Positions 44,667 to 54,327 of a stretch of 64,000 bases of DNA are shown here, piece by piece (position 1 is the stretch's first letter; every line of letters starts with the position of its first letter). The translations under genes and the position numbers were made by a program. Under the pieces are notes generated by a model. It was not told where the DNA came from. It was given only the letters and a program-made list of their open reading frames with translations, and did not search any database. This DNA is from Nemophila menziesii. Its lineage: Eukaryota > Streptophyta > Magnoliopsida > Boraginales > Hydrophyllaceae. The stretch lies in NCBI GenBank assembly GCA_029959085.1, contig JARWIR010000005.1:48548850-48612849 (forward strand). Reading direction: 5' to 3'.

Positions 44667-46021
44667 CTTCTTGTGATTGAGCAGGTAAAGCTTCCTGATT
44701 CATGGTATAATTATAATTTTCTTGAGGAGGTTGTCTCTGAACATAATTTCCTTGACCTTGTCCACCTTGGTAGTTATTCTATGGTCTTGGATTATAGTTA
44801 TTACCTTGGGGACGCTGCTGTTACGCGTACGTCGGATTTGCTGCCCCATTAGGATTCGAATATTGAAACCCAGGATGGATTCTGTTTGGTTGATATCCTT
44901 GACCATTCGAATTGTAGTTCCCTCGGTTGGAAACAAACATCACAAGCTCTTGATTATTTTGACAATTCTCCCATTCATGATCATTCACACCACAAAATGA
45001 ACAACGATAAACTTCTTGCGTAGCATTTACTTCAACCTTTTTACTCGAAAAAACCCTCTTTCACTACTAATGTAAGTTGTTAAAATTGTTGCTCCAATGT
45101 GGTTTGCAATTTGTTTTCTAAGGAAGTGAACTTTTCTTCAATATTTATATTATTAACTCCCCCTTTAACAGGTGTTCTCACAATATTCCAACCCACTTCA
45201 TTCCTTACCGTTCTATCCAAGATGATCTTTGCGTGAACAGGCTGAACCTGTAAAAATCCACCACCACATAACAAATCTAAATCCTTTCTCGATTGTCCAT
45301 CAAGGCCTTTGTAGAATATTTTCAACTGTTGTTGTTCTATAAGGCCATGATCAGGGACTCTTCGTAGATAAAGCTGAAATCTTGACCAACTTATACCTAG
45401 AGCTTCATCATATTCTTGGCGGGAATGTGTTAATTCGAGTTGAGCATCTAATCTCATATTAGTTGGGTAGTATATGACAAAAAACGATGTCTATAGTTGT
45501 TCCCAATTAGTGATCTTTCCAGGTTCTTGTGAATCATGCCACTCACTCGCTCCATCTATTACGAAAAATTGAAATGTAGCAAAATACATTTGCTCTTTTG
45601 TTACTCCTTGAGTGATGTAAGAATCGCAGATTTGCATGAATTTCTGTACCGCGTAAATAGGATGTTCTCCAGGCTTGCCACAAAAATTTATGTAATTCTG
45701 GAATTGAGCTAACATACCCGAATCTGGACGAAATCTCAGAACATCTATATCTGATGGGCCAATCCCAAGAGCAGGAGCGCGGAACAGAGCTTGTTCTGGA
45801 CCATTAATGAACCATGGATCATTGTTGATTTTGGCTTGAACTGGAGGATTAGAAGGTTGGATTTGATGATTGTTTAGAACTCTATCTTCGGCCATCTATA
45901 ACTCTCTAGCTAATCTCTCCTCTAATTCTTTTGCTTCTTTTTCTTCTCTCTTTTTCTTGTTCACAAGTCTGACGAGTGATTCTGGATTATTAAGAAATTG
46001 AATTGGTGGTTCAAGATTCAT
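44667..46021 (-). pseudogene. Athila B gag with degenerate zinc knuckle
   Basis: Sense start at ATG 46021 (MNLEPPIQFLNNPESLV), stop TAG at 45896-45898, then AEDRVLNNHQIQ, NDPWFINGPEQALFRAP, FRPDSGMLAQFQ, AVQKFMQICDSYITQGVTKE and SEWHDSQEPGKITNW. After a shift near 45490 come MRLDAQLELTHSRQEYDEAL, RVPDHGLIEQQQL and QPVHAKIILDRTVRNEVGW. The knuckle region near 44940-45020 carries cysteines (CSFCGVNDHEWENC in sense), and another shift lies near 45060. Used above as the unbroken comparison for the solo-LTR site in A. Confidence 0.85.
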
Positions 46022-46165
46022 AAGCTTCCTTCGCATACACCAAATCTAAAAACCTGAAAAAGAAGAACAAACAAAGCGTAAAACTGAAAAATAAAAATGC
46101 AGCTAACACTAAAGGATAAAAATCGGGGTCACATGCTACCGTCCCCGGCAGCGGCGCCAAAAACT
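46022..46165 (-). other. Athila B leader and primer binding site
   Basis: In sense orientation the LTR is followed by AAGTTTTTGGCGCCGCTGCC (46165 down to 46146) and GGGGACGG. The primer site TGGCGCCGCTGCCGGGGA differs at one position from the tRNA-Asp complement as I recall it. Confidence 0.8.
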
Positions 46166-47747
46166 TGGTGGTCCCTTGTTTATTCTAAAATAATTGCAAA
46201 ATAAGGACGAGAGAAACCACAACTGCAAGTGTACAGTTGTCCCAAGTAATATATGTGCTAAACAGATTCGTTCTCAGGGACAGATTGGTTGACTCTAATG
46301 CTTATCAAATAGTTATTAATTGCACGTAAAAGAAGATAAATGATTTTAAGGTTGTTGTTTGTTTTTATATAACTAAGACAATTAATTAAAAGATTAAATA
46401 AACTAATTTAAAATGCAAATGTTAAGCCAGACGCGAGAAAATAAAATAGCTAGACGCAAATATGAAAGGTAGTACTTGAGAAACGCTAGGATTTCACCTA
46501 AATCTATTCATTCCATGTATTGTTTAAGGGACGAATTGGTAAATAATAGTGGTCGGGATTCGAGATTCTCCTTATCCCTGTCAGGGTGGACTAAGGAGCT
46601 ATTCTTAGGTGCTACAAACCTCGTTAGGGTGATTATAGTCCACCTTCGAATTACCCAATTGGTTATAGGATTAATTAAGCCTGTCAAGGTCAATAATTTC
46701 TATCCTACATTCATTAAATTATGTCTGTACCTAAATCCCCCGTCAAGGTGATCCATACGCCACTATATGGAATAACCTGAATACTAAATCCTATTGTTGA
46801 TTCATGACTTCAATAATAGTTGATAAATGAAAATTAATGAAAAATACTAATTACCTAATTCGGTTTCAATTATAATAATCCCAAAACCAAAAACATAAAA
46901 TGAAATAGAATCGGGATTAACCCATTAATGCGTTCTCAAGTACTATATGAATTTAGCTCATAATTGTGAAAACTAAGAAATTAAAATTACAGGAATTCAT
47001 AATTGTTTTATAGAATAAAAGATAAAGAAACCTAATTGAGGAGTTGAATCGGCTGCGAATTGGAGAAGTTGAATTTCTCCAGCTCTTGACTTCTTCTCTT
47101 CCTTGCTCTAGCTTCTTCTCTGGTGTTCTGACTTCTCTCTTTTCTTAAGCGTATCATTTGTGTGTGAAAATAGAAGTCAAAAAGCCCTTTTATATTAGAA
47201 AATTCGGACTAGGGCTTTCTTAATGGATTAAATAAAAATTAGAAAGCCCAAGTCCATAACTTAAGTCCAAATCCCATAACTGATGTACAACCTCCACTAA
47301 ATCAGCTATAACTTTCTCGTTTCAACTCGGAATGACTCTGTTCTAGTTGCTTAATCTTTGTAACTTGATAAGGAATCAATCTTATTTACAAGTCAGAGGC
47401 TGAATTCACGTTTAACTAGCTCGAAATCACCAATTATCAACCACCTTCCAGATTTACAGCTTGAATTTTGTCAACTCTTCAGGATATTTCTTCTTGATCT
47501 GACTTCATTACACGATCTTTGACTTTAATCTTCTATTCCTCTCCTAGCTAGTATTCAAGACCTACAAACTTTTCACTAAAAACAAACCATATTACGTGTA
47601 AAAGTTTAATAAATGAAAAATACTAGAATTTAAAGAGGAAAACTGAATTATTGCATATTAACACCAAAAGTCTATCTAAATAGTCAAATAAACACAAAAA
47701 TTGATGTCTCCCAAGGGTATAAAATTATAACATTTAGGGAGACATCA
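46166..47747 (-). repeat. Athila B 5' LTR
   Basis: 1,582 bp, + strand TGGTGGTCCC...GGAGACATCA. Uninterrupted, so it shows the empty sites of Copia E and the MITE. The hairpin AACTG-CAAGTGTA-CAGTT (46221-46238, + strand) is here. Four GTCARGGTG-type motifs at about 46576, 46620, 46681 and 46741. Confidence 0.95.
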
Positions 47748-47836
47748 CCGATTAGTCTTATTAATGTTTGCTATAAAGTTTGTATGAAAGTACTTGCGAA
47801 TCGACTACGACCTCTACTTTTGGAGTATATCAGCCC
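47748..47836 (+). pseudogene. LINE reverse transcriptase, last visible piece
   Basis: PISLINVCYKVCMKVLANRL, then RPLLLEYISP, continues FRPI from 19087 (RT block 2 of non-LTR elements). The expected next residues (HQSAFVPGR-type) are replaced by CACTA transposase sequence. Confidence 0.88.
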
Positions 47837-48590
47837 GTAAGTATACGTTGTCTACTGATAAGAGAAAATTATTTTTTGACTGGTTGAAGACACAAAAGTT
47901 TCCTGATGGTTCGTGTCTAGTTTGAGGAATAATGTACAAAGCGACACGGGTAAGATTATTGGAATGAAATCCCATGACTGTCACGTAATGATGCAGTATC
48001 TTTTTGTGGCTAGTTTACCCAGACTTATAGAGGATAAAACAATTAGCGGTGCGATCATTGGGTTGGCTAACGTGTTTAGATTCGTTCGTAACAAGAATTT
48101 GAGTAGGAAAGAGTTGGAAGCCGGTAAGGCGGGAGTGGTTGAAGTGATGCGCAAACTAGAATTAATTTTACCTCCTGAATTTTTTGATATAATGATCCAC
48201 TTGGTGATACACTTATACGACGAAGCATTATTAGGGGGTCCCGTTCAAATGCGGTAGATGTATCCATTTGAAAGGTATTTGAAAAAGTTAAAAGAGTATA
48301 TTTGGAACCCTGCTAGGCCAGAGGTTTCAATCGTCGAGGGTTATGTTGTTGAAGAGACGTTGACATTCATATCACGGTATCTTCGAGAAGAAAAGACAAA
48401 GTTCAATGATCCGGGTAGATACAACGACCCACTGGCCAAACCGAAAGAGCTATCCGTTTTTAAGAGCCAGTGTACTCCCGTTGGTAAAAAAGAGTTTGGT
48501 CATATACCACGTAAAATGAAGGATCAAATCACCTGGTACATTCTATATAATTGCGACGAGATCGAAACATATCTTACGTAAGTAAACGTA
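47837..48590 (+). pseudogene. CACTA transposase C-terminus (DUF4218-like)
   Basis: RKYTLSTDKRKLFFDWLKTQ, KFPDGS, then in a shifted frame SLRNNVQSDTGKIIGMKSHD, CHVMMQYLFVASLPRL, VMRKLELILPPEFFDIMIHL, LYDEALLGGPVQMR, stop, MYPFERYLKKLKEYI and GYVVEETLTFISRYL. The order GMKSHDCHV, PPxFFDxMxHL, GGPVQxRxMYPFER is diagnostic of this domain in plant CACTA transposases. The TAG at 48255-48257 stands at the tryptophan of the usual RWMYPF, a G-to-A change. The exon ends about 48580 at GTAAGT. Confidence 0.9.
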
Positions 48591-48754
48591 ATTTATGTTT
48601 TAAAATTTATTTGCTCATTAATTTTAATTATTTTCTTACAATTAAGAGAACACAAATCCACGCTATCAGGGACGGCTAAAGCAGTGGAGCACCGACAAAC
48701 ATTTAAGGAGTGGTTTTTTGAAAAGGTATGTAACATGTATATTAAGTTGTAGAC

Positions 48755-49190
48755 TTACCTTATTTGGAAACTTTCTTTATTTGGAAACTTGCCTTATTTG
48801 GAAACGTTCTTTATTTAGAAACTTACCTTATTTGTAGACTTGCCTTATTTGGAAACTGTCCTTATTTGGAAACTTTCTTTATTTTGGAAACTTGCCTTAT
48901 TTGGAAACTTACCTTTGTAGGCTTGCCTTATTTGGAAACTTTTCCCTTTTTGGAAAATTTCTTTATTTGGAGACTTGCCTTATTTGGAAACTTACCTTAT
49001 TTGTAGACTTGCCTTATTTGGAAACTTTCTTTATTTGTAGACTTGCCTTATTTGGAAACTTTCCATTTTTGGAAACTTTCTTTATTTAGAGACTTACCTT
49101 ATTTGAGAACTTTCTTTTTTGTAGACTTTCCCTTTTTGAAAACTTTCCCTTTTTTGGAACTTTCCCTATTTGGAAACTTTCCTGATTTGA
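48755..49190 (+). repeat. Minisatellite of a ~17-bp unit in a CACTA intron
   Basis: About 430 bp of repeats of the type ACTTGCCTTATTTGGAA with variants (ACTTTCTTTATTTGGAA, ACTTACCTTATTTGTAG), some 25 copies. It lies after an exon ending FKEWFFEKV and GTATGT (48726) and before the next exon (about 49221), so in an intron. All three + frames are long there only because the unit lacks stops; the encoded WKLALFGN-like repeats are not a protein. Single copies recur near 49570. Confidence 0.8.
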
Positions 49191-49220
49191 TAATTAATCA
49201 ACCCTTTTTACATTTGCTAG

Positions 49221-49560
49221 ATTCATGCATGCGCGTGGCTGGTGATCCAATAGCTACACCTGAGATAGTGTCCTTGGCCAACATGTCTTATGGTCCGGTC
49301 CATATATACGATTCATTATCGTGAATTGTGTTAAATGGGTTACGAGGGCAAAAGGAGAAAAAAGAGTGACTCAAGATTACGGAGTATCTTCCATGTATAA
49401 TGAGACCCCTTTTTAGGGTGAATTAGTGAAAATTATAGAGGTTACATTCAATGATGGTTGTTCTGTTGTGTTATTCGCTTGTAAGTGGTATAATACATCG
49501 AAGGTAAGGAAAGAACACGGTGTAACCTTCATCAACACATCTACGGTATTAGTTACCTTT
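49221..49560 (+). pseudogene. CACTA transposase exon (DUF4216-like)
   Basis: RVAGDPIATPEIVSLANMSY, GPVHIYDSL, then in another frame NCVKWVTRAKGEKRVTQDYG, VSSMYNETPF, stop, GELVKIIEVTF and CSVVLFACKWYNT. The last part matches the pattern of DUF4216 (YGxLxxIIEL...VVLFxCxW), found downstream of TNP2 in plant CACTA elements. One frameshift near 49322 and a stop near 49415. Confidence 0.7.
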
Positions 49561-49666
49561 ATCTACTTTAGGAAACTTTCCAGAAATAGTAACTTTCCTT
49601 TTTTAGACTTTTTAATTGTCTTTTCTAAATACTTATTAATTAACTTTTCATGGCTTGTAACTGGAT

Positions 49667-50170
49667 GTGTATAGGGAGAAGTTTAAGGAGATTGTTTGCG
49701 AGAAAAGGGCAGGGTCATCTAGTGGGACCGCCCCTGAAGTGCTGCTAAAGGATCAGATAGACGCCATGAAAGAGGTCGTTGAACAAGTCATGGGCCCTCC
49801 AAAGATGGCTTGGGTGATCGGATTCGGACAGGACCATAAGAAGGCTCATGTCTCCCAGCCGGATCCCGAAGTTAGGCGAAATGCGGAGAGGCTAGATGTG
49901 ATGATGACGGCGATGAACAAGTTTCGCGCGCTTCAAGGTCTCCCTCCTATCGAGGCTACCCCTTCAGCGACTCCTTCCACAGCTACCTCGACTAGCGGTC
50001 ACTATTCGATGAGCGTGCTTGACACAGCTATGGCGGCGTTGAATGATTTGAGGGCCGCTCAAGTTCTTGCACCTATCCCCCCAGAAGCACCGAGAGCAGA
50101 TGGAGATGATGATGATGATGATGATGAGGATGAAGATGGTGATGATGATAAAGATTTGGATGCTCCTTGA
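49667..50170 (+). CDS. CACTA-associated protein, C-terminal fragment
   Basis: An open frame of about 165 codons, YREKFKEIVCEKRAGSSSGT, APEVLLKDQIDAMKEVVEQV, then VIGFGQDHKKAHVS, a helical DVMMTAMNKFRALQGLPPIE, a Ser/Thr/Pro stretch and a run of Asp/Glu made by a GAT repeat (50105-50152), ending at 50170. The start resembles the end of the second plant CACTA protein (KFxEIVxEK...GSSSG, Transposase_24 type). It begins just after a likely intron acceptor (GTGTATAGGG), so the true protein starts further upstream. Higher GC than its surroundings. Confidence 0.6.
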   Translation: MYREKFKEIVCEKRAGSSSGTAPEVLLKDQIDAMKEVVEQVMGPPKMAWVIGFGQDHKKAHVSQPDPEVRRNAERLDVMMTAMNKFRALQGLPPIEATPSATPSTATSTSGHYSMSVLDTAMAALNDLRAAQVLAPIPPEAPRADGDDDDDDDEDEDGDDDKDLDAP

Positions 50171-50528
50171 TTTTATTTATATTATATTTTGATGTATTTT
50201 GACTACTTTTTATTTTATGTTTCACTTGATCGATTTTGTTTGACTTTATTTGCGATGTTTGACTTTATTTACGGCATTTGGTGTTAATATTAAATAAGTG
50301 TTGCTTTTCGATTAATAGTTGTGATTTTTAAATATTTATTAGATATATTTGTATAACTATGCAAATAAAAATAAATTTATAATAAAATTTAAAATATATA
50401 TAAAAAATATAAATTTATAAATAAAATTGAAAATAATACAAAAATTAATTAAATTAGAAATACGAATAAAGAAATTATTTAAAAATCAAAATTTTAATTC
50501 AGAATTCGAAATTTAAAAAAAAAATATA

Positions 50529-50857
50529 TTAGCGACGAAATGGTCGTCGCTAGATATAAATGAAATTCGTCGCTAAATTATGGAATAATTACCGACGACA
50601 AAATAGGGACGAGGAACGTCGTCTCTATATTTTGTACTAGCGACGAAAATTGTTCGTCGCTAACATTGAGATATTAGCGACGACATTGGTTGTCGCAAAA
50701 AGGTCCCACGAATTCACGGCGAACCAACTTTGTTCGTCGCGAAGATTGACTATTAGCTACGACTTTCTAGCGACAAAATATTAGCGACGAGCTGTCGTCG
50801 CTAATCGGCTTTAGCGACAAACGCGGGTCGTCGCTAAAAAGCCGAACTGTAGTAGTG
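50529..50857 (+). repeat. CACTA subterminal repeats and 3' terminal inverted repeat
   Basis: At least ten copies of TAGCGACGA or its reverse complement TCGTCGCTA, in both orientations and often as facing pairs (for example 50530/50544, 50638/50656, 50773/50788). The end AGCCGAACTGTAGTAGTG (50840-50857) is the terminal inverted repeat. Such subterminal copies bind the transposon's own proteins in En/Spm. Confidence 0.88.
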
Positions 50858-50860
50858 TTA

Positions 50861-51276
50861 GGCATTTTTTTATAAAATAAATTATTAAAGGCTTAATTTA
50901 AAAATTATGTATTTTATTAGGTTTCTTTTAAGAAATACCTCTATTTTTAATTAATAACAATAAAAAGGGTAAGAAAGTAAAAAGGTATATTTTTTTTATT
51001 TAAATAGGAAACTGGATAATCTAATTAGGAAGAAATAATAACATATCAACTTTTGGGTATAAACTTTCCTAATCATGATTTAAACGGGCATTTTCTCAAT
51101 AATGTATTTGAAATAAACTTATTTAGATAAGAAATTAAGAATAATTAAACATATTATATTTTACTTAAAACTTATAAGTTTCATTAGTTAATTTTTCTTT
51201 TCATTCTTAGAATGTAGGTATTTATCAAAAAAAAAAAATTAAAATTTCAATTACGAAAAATTTAATTTTCAATCAG
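50861..51276. other. AT-rich intergenic DNA
   Basis: About 415 bp, strongly AT-rich, no gene or repeat boundary that I can support. Confidence 0.6.
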
Positions 51277-51353
51277 TTGGTGTTAGCTCAATTTGCCAGA
51301 ATCTTGGTTATCCTTCTAAGTGGTATAAGTTTGAACTGTGCCAACGACACCAA
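51277..51353 (+). repeat. tRNA-derived remnant
   Basis: 77 nt whose ends pair like an acceptor stem (TTGGTGT ... ACACCAA). It has a box A-like TTAGCTCAATTTG and a box B-like AAGTTTGAACTG. T-stem pairing is not convincing, so this is a decayed tRNA pseudogene or SINE head and not a working tRNA. No target duplication seen. Confidence 0.45.
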
Positions 51354-51550
51354 TTCCAAAAAATAGCTTTCTTATGTAAAAAAATGTTTAATTTTCTCTC
51401 TTATCATTATTAGTTAACATGATATATTAATATTAGTATTATTTTTTATCATTATTTATAATTAATGAAATCTATTTTTATAATAAAATTTATTACAGAA
51501 TATGATATCTCTATATATAATTTATAGTGTAGGTAAAAAAGATTCCAAAT

Positions 51551-51673
51551 GAGATCGATAGTTAGCCTAGTGGTTAGGTTACTCCGCAGAGACCAAGAGG
51601 TTCTGGATCGAATCTCATTGGAGTCATTCACTCCGAGTCCAAAGTGGCTCTCTCATGTATTAAAAAAAAAAAA
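51551..51673 (+). mobile_element. SINE (tRNA-derived)
   Basis: About 123 bp flanked by ATTCCAAAT (51542-51550 and 51674-51682). It has a Pol III box A (TTAGCCTAGTGG, 51562-51573), box B (GGATCGAATCT, 51605-51615) and a terminal poly(A) of about 12. All hallmarks of a plant SINE are present. It needs LINE enzymes to move. Confidence 0.85.
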
Positions 51674-51868
51674 ATTCCAAATCAAGCCACTGTGGTATAT
51701 ATCTTTATTTGAGATATTCTTGCTTTAAAATCTATAAAATATTTACAAAATTTGTAAATTGGTCTAAAAATAACAAGTATATATTTGGGTAAAAAAATGT
51801 AGCCTAAAAATATTTTTATATCATACTGTAAGTAAGAGGGTGAGCAGGGGAAGAAGAAGATCAATAAG

Positions 51869-52918
51869 ATGAAGAGTTTACCTGAAGATATAATCATATC
51901 AATACTATTGAAGTTGCAAGTGAAGCCATTAATACGTTTCAGGTGCGTTTGTAAATCGTGGTATCATTTAATCAAAAGCCCTAATTTCATTGAAATGCAT
52001 CAGAGTAGCACTCGAAATAATAAGAATGAATGCATCCTGATTAAGCGTTTTAGAAGAGATAAAAATGTAACACAATTGTCATATCACTCGTATGAATTGC
52101 TCAATGAATTTCTACCTCGTTTGGAGATACCTTACTTTAAAGACAACCTATTTGATGTTTCATGGCCTTGTAATGGACTGTTGGTTTGTATCGGATTTGA
52201 AGATAAATCAGAAGATGAAAGTGTCTTAGTCTTATGTAATCCAGCAACTAGGGAATTTAAACTTCTCCCTCCACTCCCATGCCTTTCATACGATTCGTTC
52301 TTGTCCATTGGATTAGGTTTCGATTTTAATAAAAAGGAGTACAAGATCGTATTTTTTGAATTTCAAAGAAAACCCGAAATCTACAATCTGAGTAGTGATT
52401 CTTGGAGATCTATAGAGCATGACATTCCAACAGTGGAGTTTAGAAGTAATAGATCTGTTCATGGAGTACCATTCAGTGGAGCATTACATTGGGTTGCCAA
52501 AAGAGATAAGAAATACATTGTTTATTCTTTTGATGTGAGCACTGAGGTGTTTCAAGACATAAACCTTCCTGAAGTTCTTGCTCATAATAAAAGTGGCATG
52601 AATCTTACACTCCTAAACGATTCTCTTGCCATGTTTACGTTCACCAATAACCGTTCATCCCAAAAGTTTGTGGACATATGGGTAATGAAGGAGGGATCAT
52701 GGATGAAACAAATCAGTTTTGGTGGACTTAGGACCGATGAGTTTATCATTCCTCGTCTATTGTGGAAAAATGGAACCATAATTATCAACACCGATGTGCG
52801 TCGGAAACTGAAATTGTGGGCCCTCAATACTCATGAATTGATTAATACAGAAATATCTCACGATGATTATGAACCTCGAGTCATGATTTACAAGGAGAGT
52901 TTAGTGTCTATCAAGTGA
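51869..52918 (+). CDS. F-box protein with F-box-associated domain
   Basis: An intact single-exon gene of 349 codons, the only complete host gene here. The F-box is at residues 1-40: SLPEDIIISILLKLQVKPLI, RFRCVCKSWYHLI, then SPNFIEMH. It binds SKP1 in an SCF ubiquitin ligase. The rest is an F-box-associated (FBA) beta-propeller-like domain: DVSWPCNGLLVCIGF, LVLCNPATREFKLLPPLP, IGLGFDFNKKEYKIV, EIYNLSSDSWRSIE, GALHWVAKRDKKYIVYSFDV and VDIWVMKEGSWMKQI. These order and motifs are standard for the large plant FBA family, usually 350-420 residues. It starts at MKSLPEDI, preceded by a purine-rich leader. Target protein and expression cannot be told from sequence. Confidence 0.93.
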   Translation: MKSLPEDIIISILLKLQVKPLIRFRCVCKSWYHLIKSPNFIEMHQSSTRNNKNECILIKRFRRDKNVTQLSYHSYELLNEFLPRLEIPYFKDNLFDVSWPCNGLLVCIGFEDKSEDESVLVLCNPATREFKLLPPLPCLSYDSFLSIGLGFDFNKKEYKIVFFEFQRKPEIYNLSSDSWRSIEHDIPTVEFRSNRSVHGVPFSGALHWVAKRDKKYIVYSFDVSTEVFQDINLPEVLAHNKSGMNLTLLNDSLAMFTFTNNRSSQKFVDIWVMKEGSWMKQISFGGLRTDEFIIPRLLWKNGTIIINTDVRRKLKLWALNTHELINTEISHDDYEPRVMIYKESLVSIK

Positions 52919-53650
52919 GAGAGACGATAACAAGTCATGATTGTCCGCTTCATCTATTTGCTTGTTATTTGTTATCAACTATCTGAACTGCAGCAGAATT
53001 ATGTTACATTGTTATGTATCTATATATTGAGTTTGGTTATTTCAAACTAGCAATTTTAATGTTATCTTATAAATAAGGCATGTCCTTGATTTACAGAACT
53101 TGAGTATTCGCTTTATATTGTATGACAAGATTGTAAGTATTTGATTCATATAAAAAAGTTCCCTCAAATTCTTTTTTAACAGTGTTTGTGTTTGTGAAAA
53201 AGACATAAAACTAATAATTTCTTGTTTTACAATATTACAAATTCAAATATAACACATCGATATAATATGTCTCAACTTAATTAATATATCAAAATACAAT
53301 CGGATAACTTTCTTACTTATTTTCTAAGCTAAGGGAAAAATAAAAGTAGATCATATCCTTTTCTTCTTACAATCTATTTTAGCACTTTTCATTTTGCTCA
53401 ATCCAACAAATAATTTGGTTTGTTAATTATATTCTGGAACTTCAATAGCTTCATATTAAGACAAGCATTTACTACATTTTTCTAGGATTAGGCTCAATAG
53501 GAAAAGAAGTACTTGATTGGTGTTTGAGATTTAAAATTATTTAAGGGATTGTTAGGGGACTTATTTACCTCCAATGCAGTGTTTACATGTACCAGAAATA
53601 TGCAATGCAATGATTTTTTTGAAAGAAATTCAAAAACAGAGATGTACTAG
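52919..53650. other. 3' flank of the F-box gene
   Basis: AT-rich, with possible polyadenylation signals (ATAAATAAGG near 53070). No gene or repeat that I can support. Confidence 0.55.
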
Positions 53651-53829
53651 AGGGAGCGGCCCAGAGTGGCACAAGATTTCCCATATTCAAAACATAAAGG
53701 TAATAGATTAGATCTCAAGTATTCATATTGATAACTTTCTGTTTTTAATTCATTTGTATCCTTTCACTATTTCTTTTCCCCAGATGGATTTTAGGCGGAT
53801 AAAAGGTTCAATGTTCGCTGCAGCTATGA
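53651..53829 (+). pseudogene. Exosome subunit MTR3-like pseudogene, 5' exons
   Basis: Two short blocks resemble the N-terminus of plant exosome subunit MTR3 (RRP41-like, RNase PH fold). 53651-53699 reads SGTRFPIFKT and ends at a GT donor. After an 84-bp intron ending TTCCCCAG, 53784-53829 matches the region of DWxRPDGRGFxQCRPAAM with several shifts (TGTTCGCTGCAGCTATGA against TGT-CGN-CCN-GCN). Both blocks contain stops. The identification depends on the clear exons at 62037-62648, which continue the same protein. Confidence 0.5.
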
Positions 53830-53939
53830 TTTGATGGGTAGAGGTAATCTTCGCTGCATTACACATCTGACCTATTGTTCCTATCATCGAGATAAACCAA
53901 AGAAGATATTGATGTGCTACTCAAATTTGTAAGTTTAAC

Positions 53940-54044
<105 letters not shown>

Positions 54045-54327
54045 TGTATAGTTATATATGCTTATGAATTGATAGAGTATGGGTTTTTTATATGAACTTT
54101 ATATCTGTAGATTATACACATGTGGGAGTAGAGCTGTGAAAGTACAAGTACAGAGATATATATTTACAAATTAATAGAGTATGGCTATATATTGTTGCGT
54201 TTGTGCTATGATTTTTATAATCTTCACCTGTATACATATGAAAGAGGTCTGAAAATAAACAAATTAAAAGCTGGGCAGAAGTTGTGTAGGTTGTTTGAAT
54301 AATTGTCATTAGATATAATATTGGAAA

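Larger units (their letters stand above)
19088..47747 (-). mobile_element. Athila-lineage Ty3/Gypsy retrotransposon B
   Basis: Minus-strand element flanked by CCGAT (19083-19087 and 47748-47752). The 5' LTR is 46166-47747 (1,582 bp). The 3' LTR begins at 19088 and ends at 26989 but contains Copia E and a MITE. The internal region holds gag, pol, palindrome cluster, ORF3 and a 3' untranslated region split by Athila C. Removing nested insertions leaves about 12.5 kb. Gag-pol has several stops and frameshifts. Protein sequence is close to A, and LTR sequence is related but shorter and divergent, so I treat it as a separate family. Confidence 0.95.
520..47836 (+). mobile_element. LINE (non-LTR retrotransposon), fragmented host of the nest
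   Basis: One plant LINE can be followed on the + strand through five pieces: 520-2557, 16165-16849, 18642-19087 and 47748-47836, plus ORF1 sequence left of Copia F outside the window. Reading across the gaps, the pieces give in order ORF1, the start of the ORF2 endonuclease, its second half, the linker, and the N-terminal part of the reverse transcriptase up to an LLLEYISP segment. Each gap is an LTR insertion with a matching 5-bp duplication, so the pieces belonged to one copy. The catalytic RT core, C-terminus and poly(A) tail are missing, because the copy ends at a junction with a CACTA element. ORF1 and ORF2 carry stops and frameshifts. Confidence 0.85.
47837..50857 (+). mobile_element. 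CACTA (En/Spm) transposon, 3' part
   Basis: From 47837 the sequence encodes the C-terminal part of a TNP2-type transposase, then a DUF4216-like exon and a separate acidic-tailed ORF. It ends in a subterminal repeat region and TGTAGTAGTG (50848-50857), the reverse complement of CACTACTACA. The 5' end with its terminal repeat is missing and is replaced by LINE sequence. The transposase has stops, so this is a dead 3' remnant. Confidence 0.88.

Noticed and set aside
48764..49324. Leu/Phe/Trp-rich repeat protein that looks membrane-like
   Set aside because: Translation of a 17-bp minisatellite inside an intron; hydrophobicity is a result of the repeat unit.
50529..50857. Regular short repeats reminiscent of a CRISPR array
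   Set aside because: Copies are in both orientations with irregular spacing, end in a CACTA terminus, and the DNA is eukaryotic.
51277..51353. Functional tRNA gene
   Set aside because: End pairing is good, but the T-arm does not pair and the boxes are degenerate.
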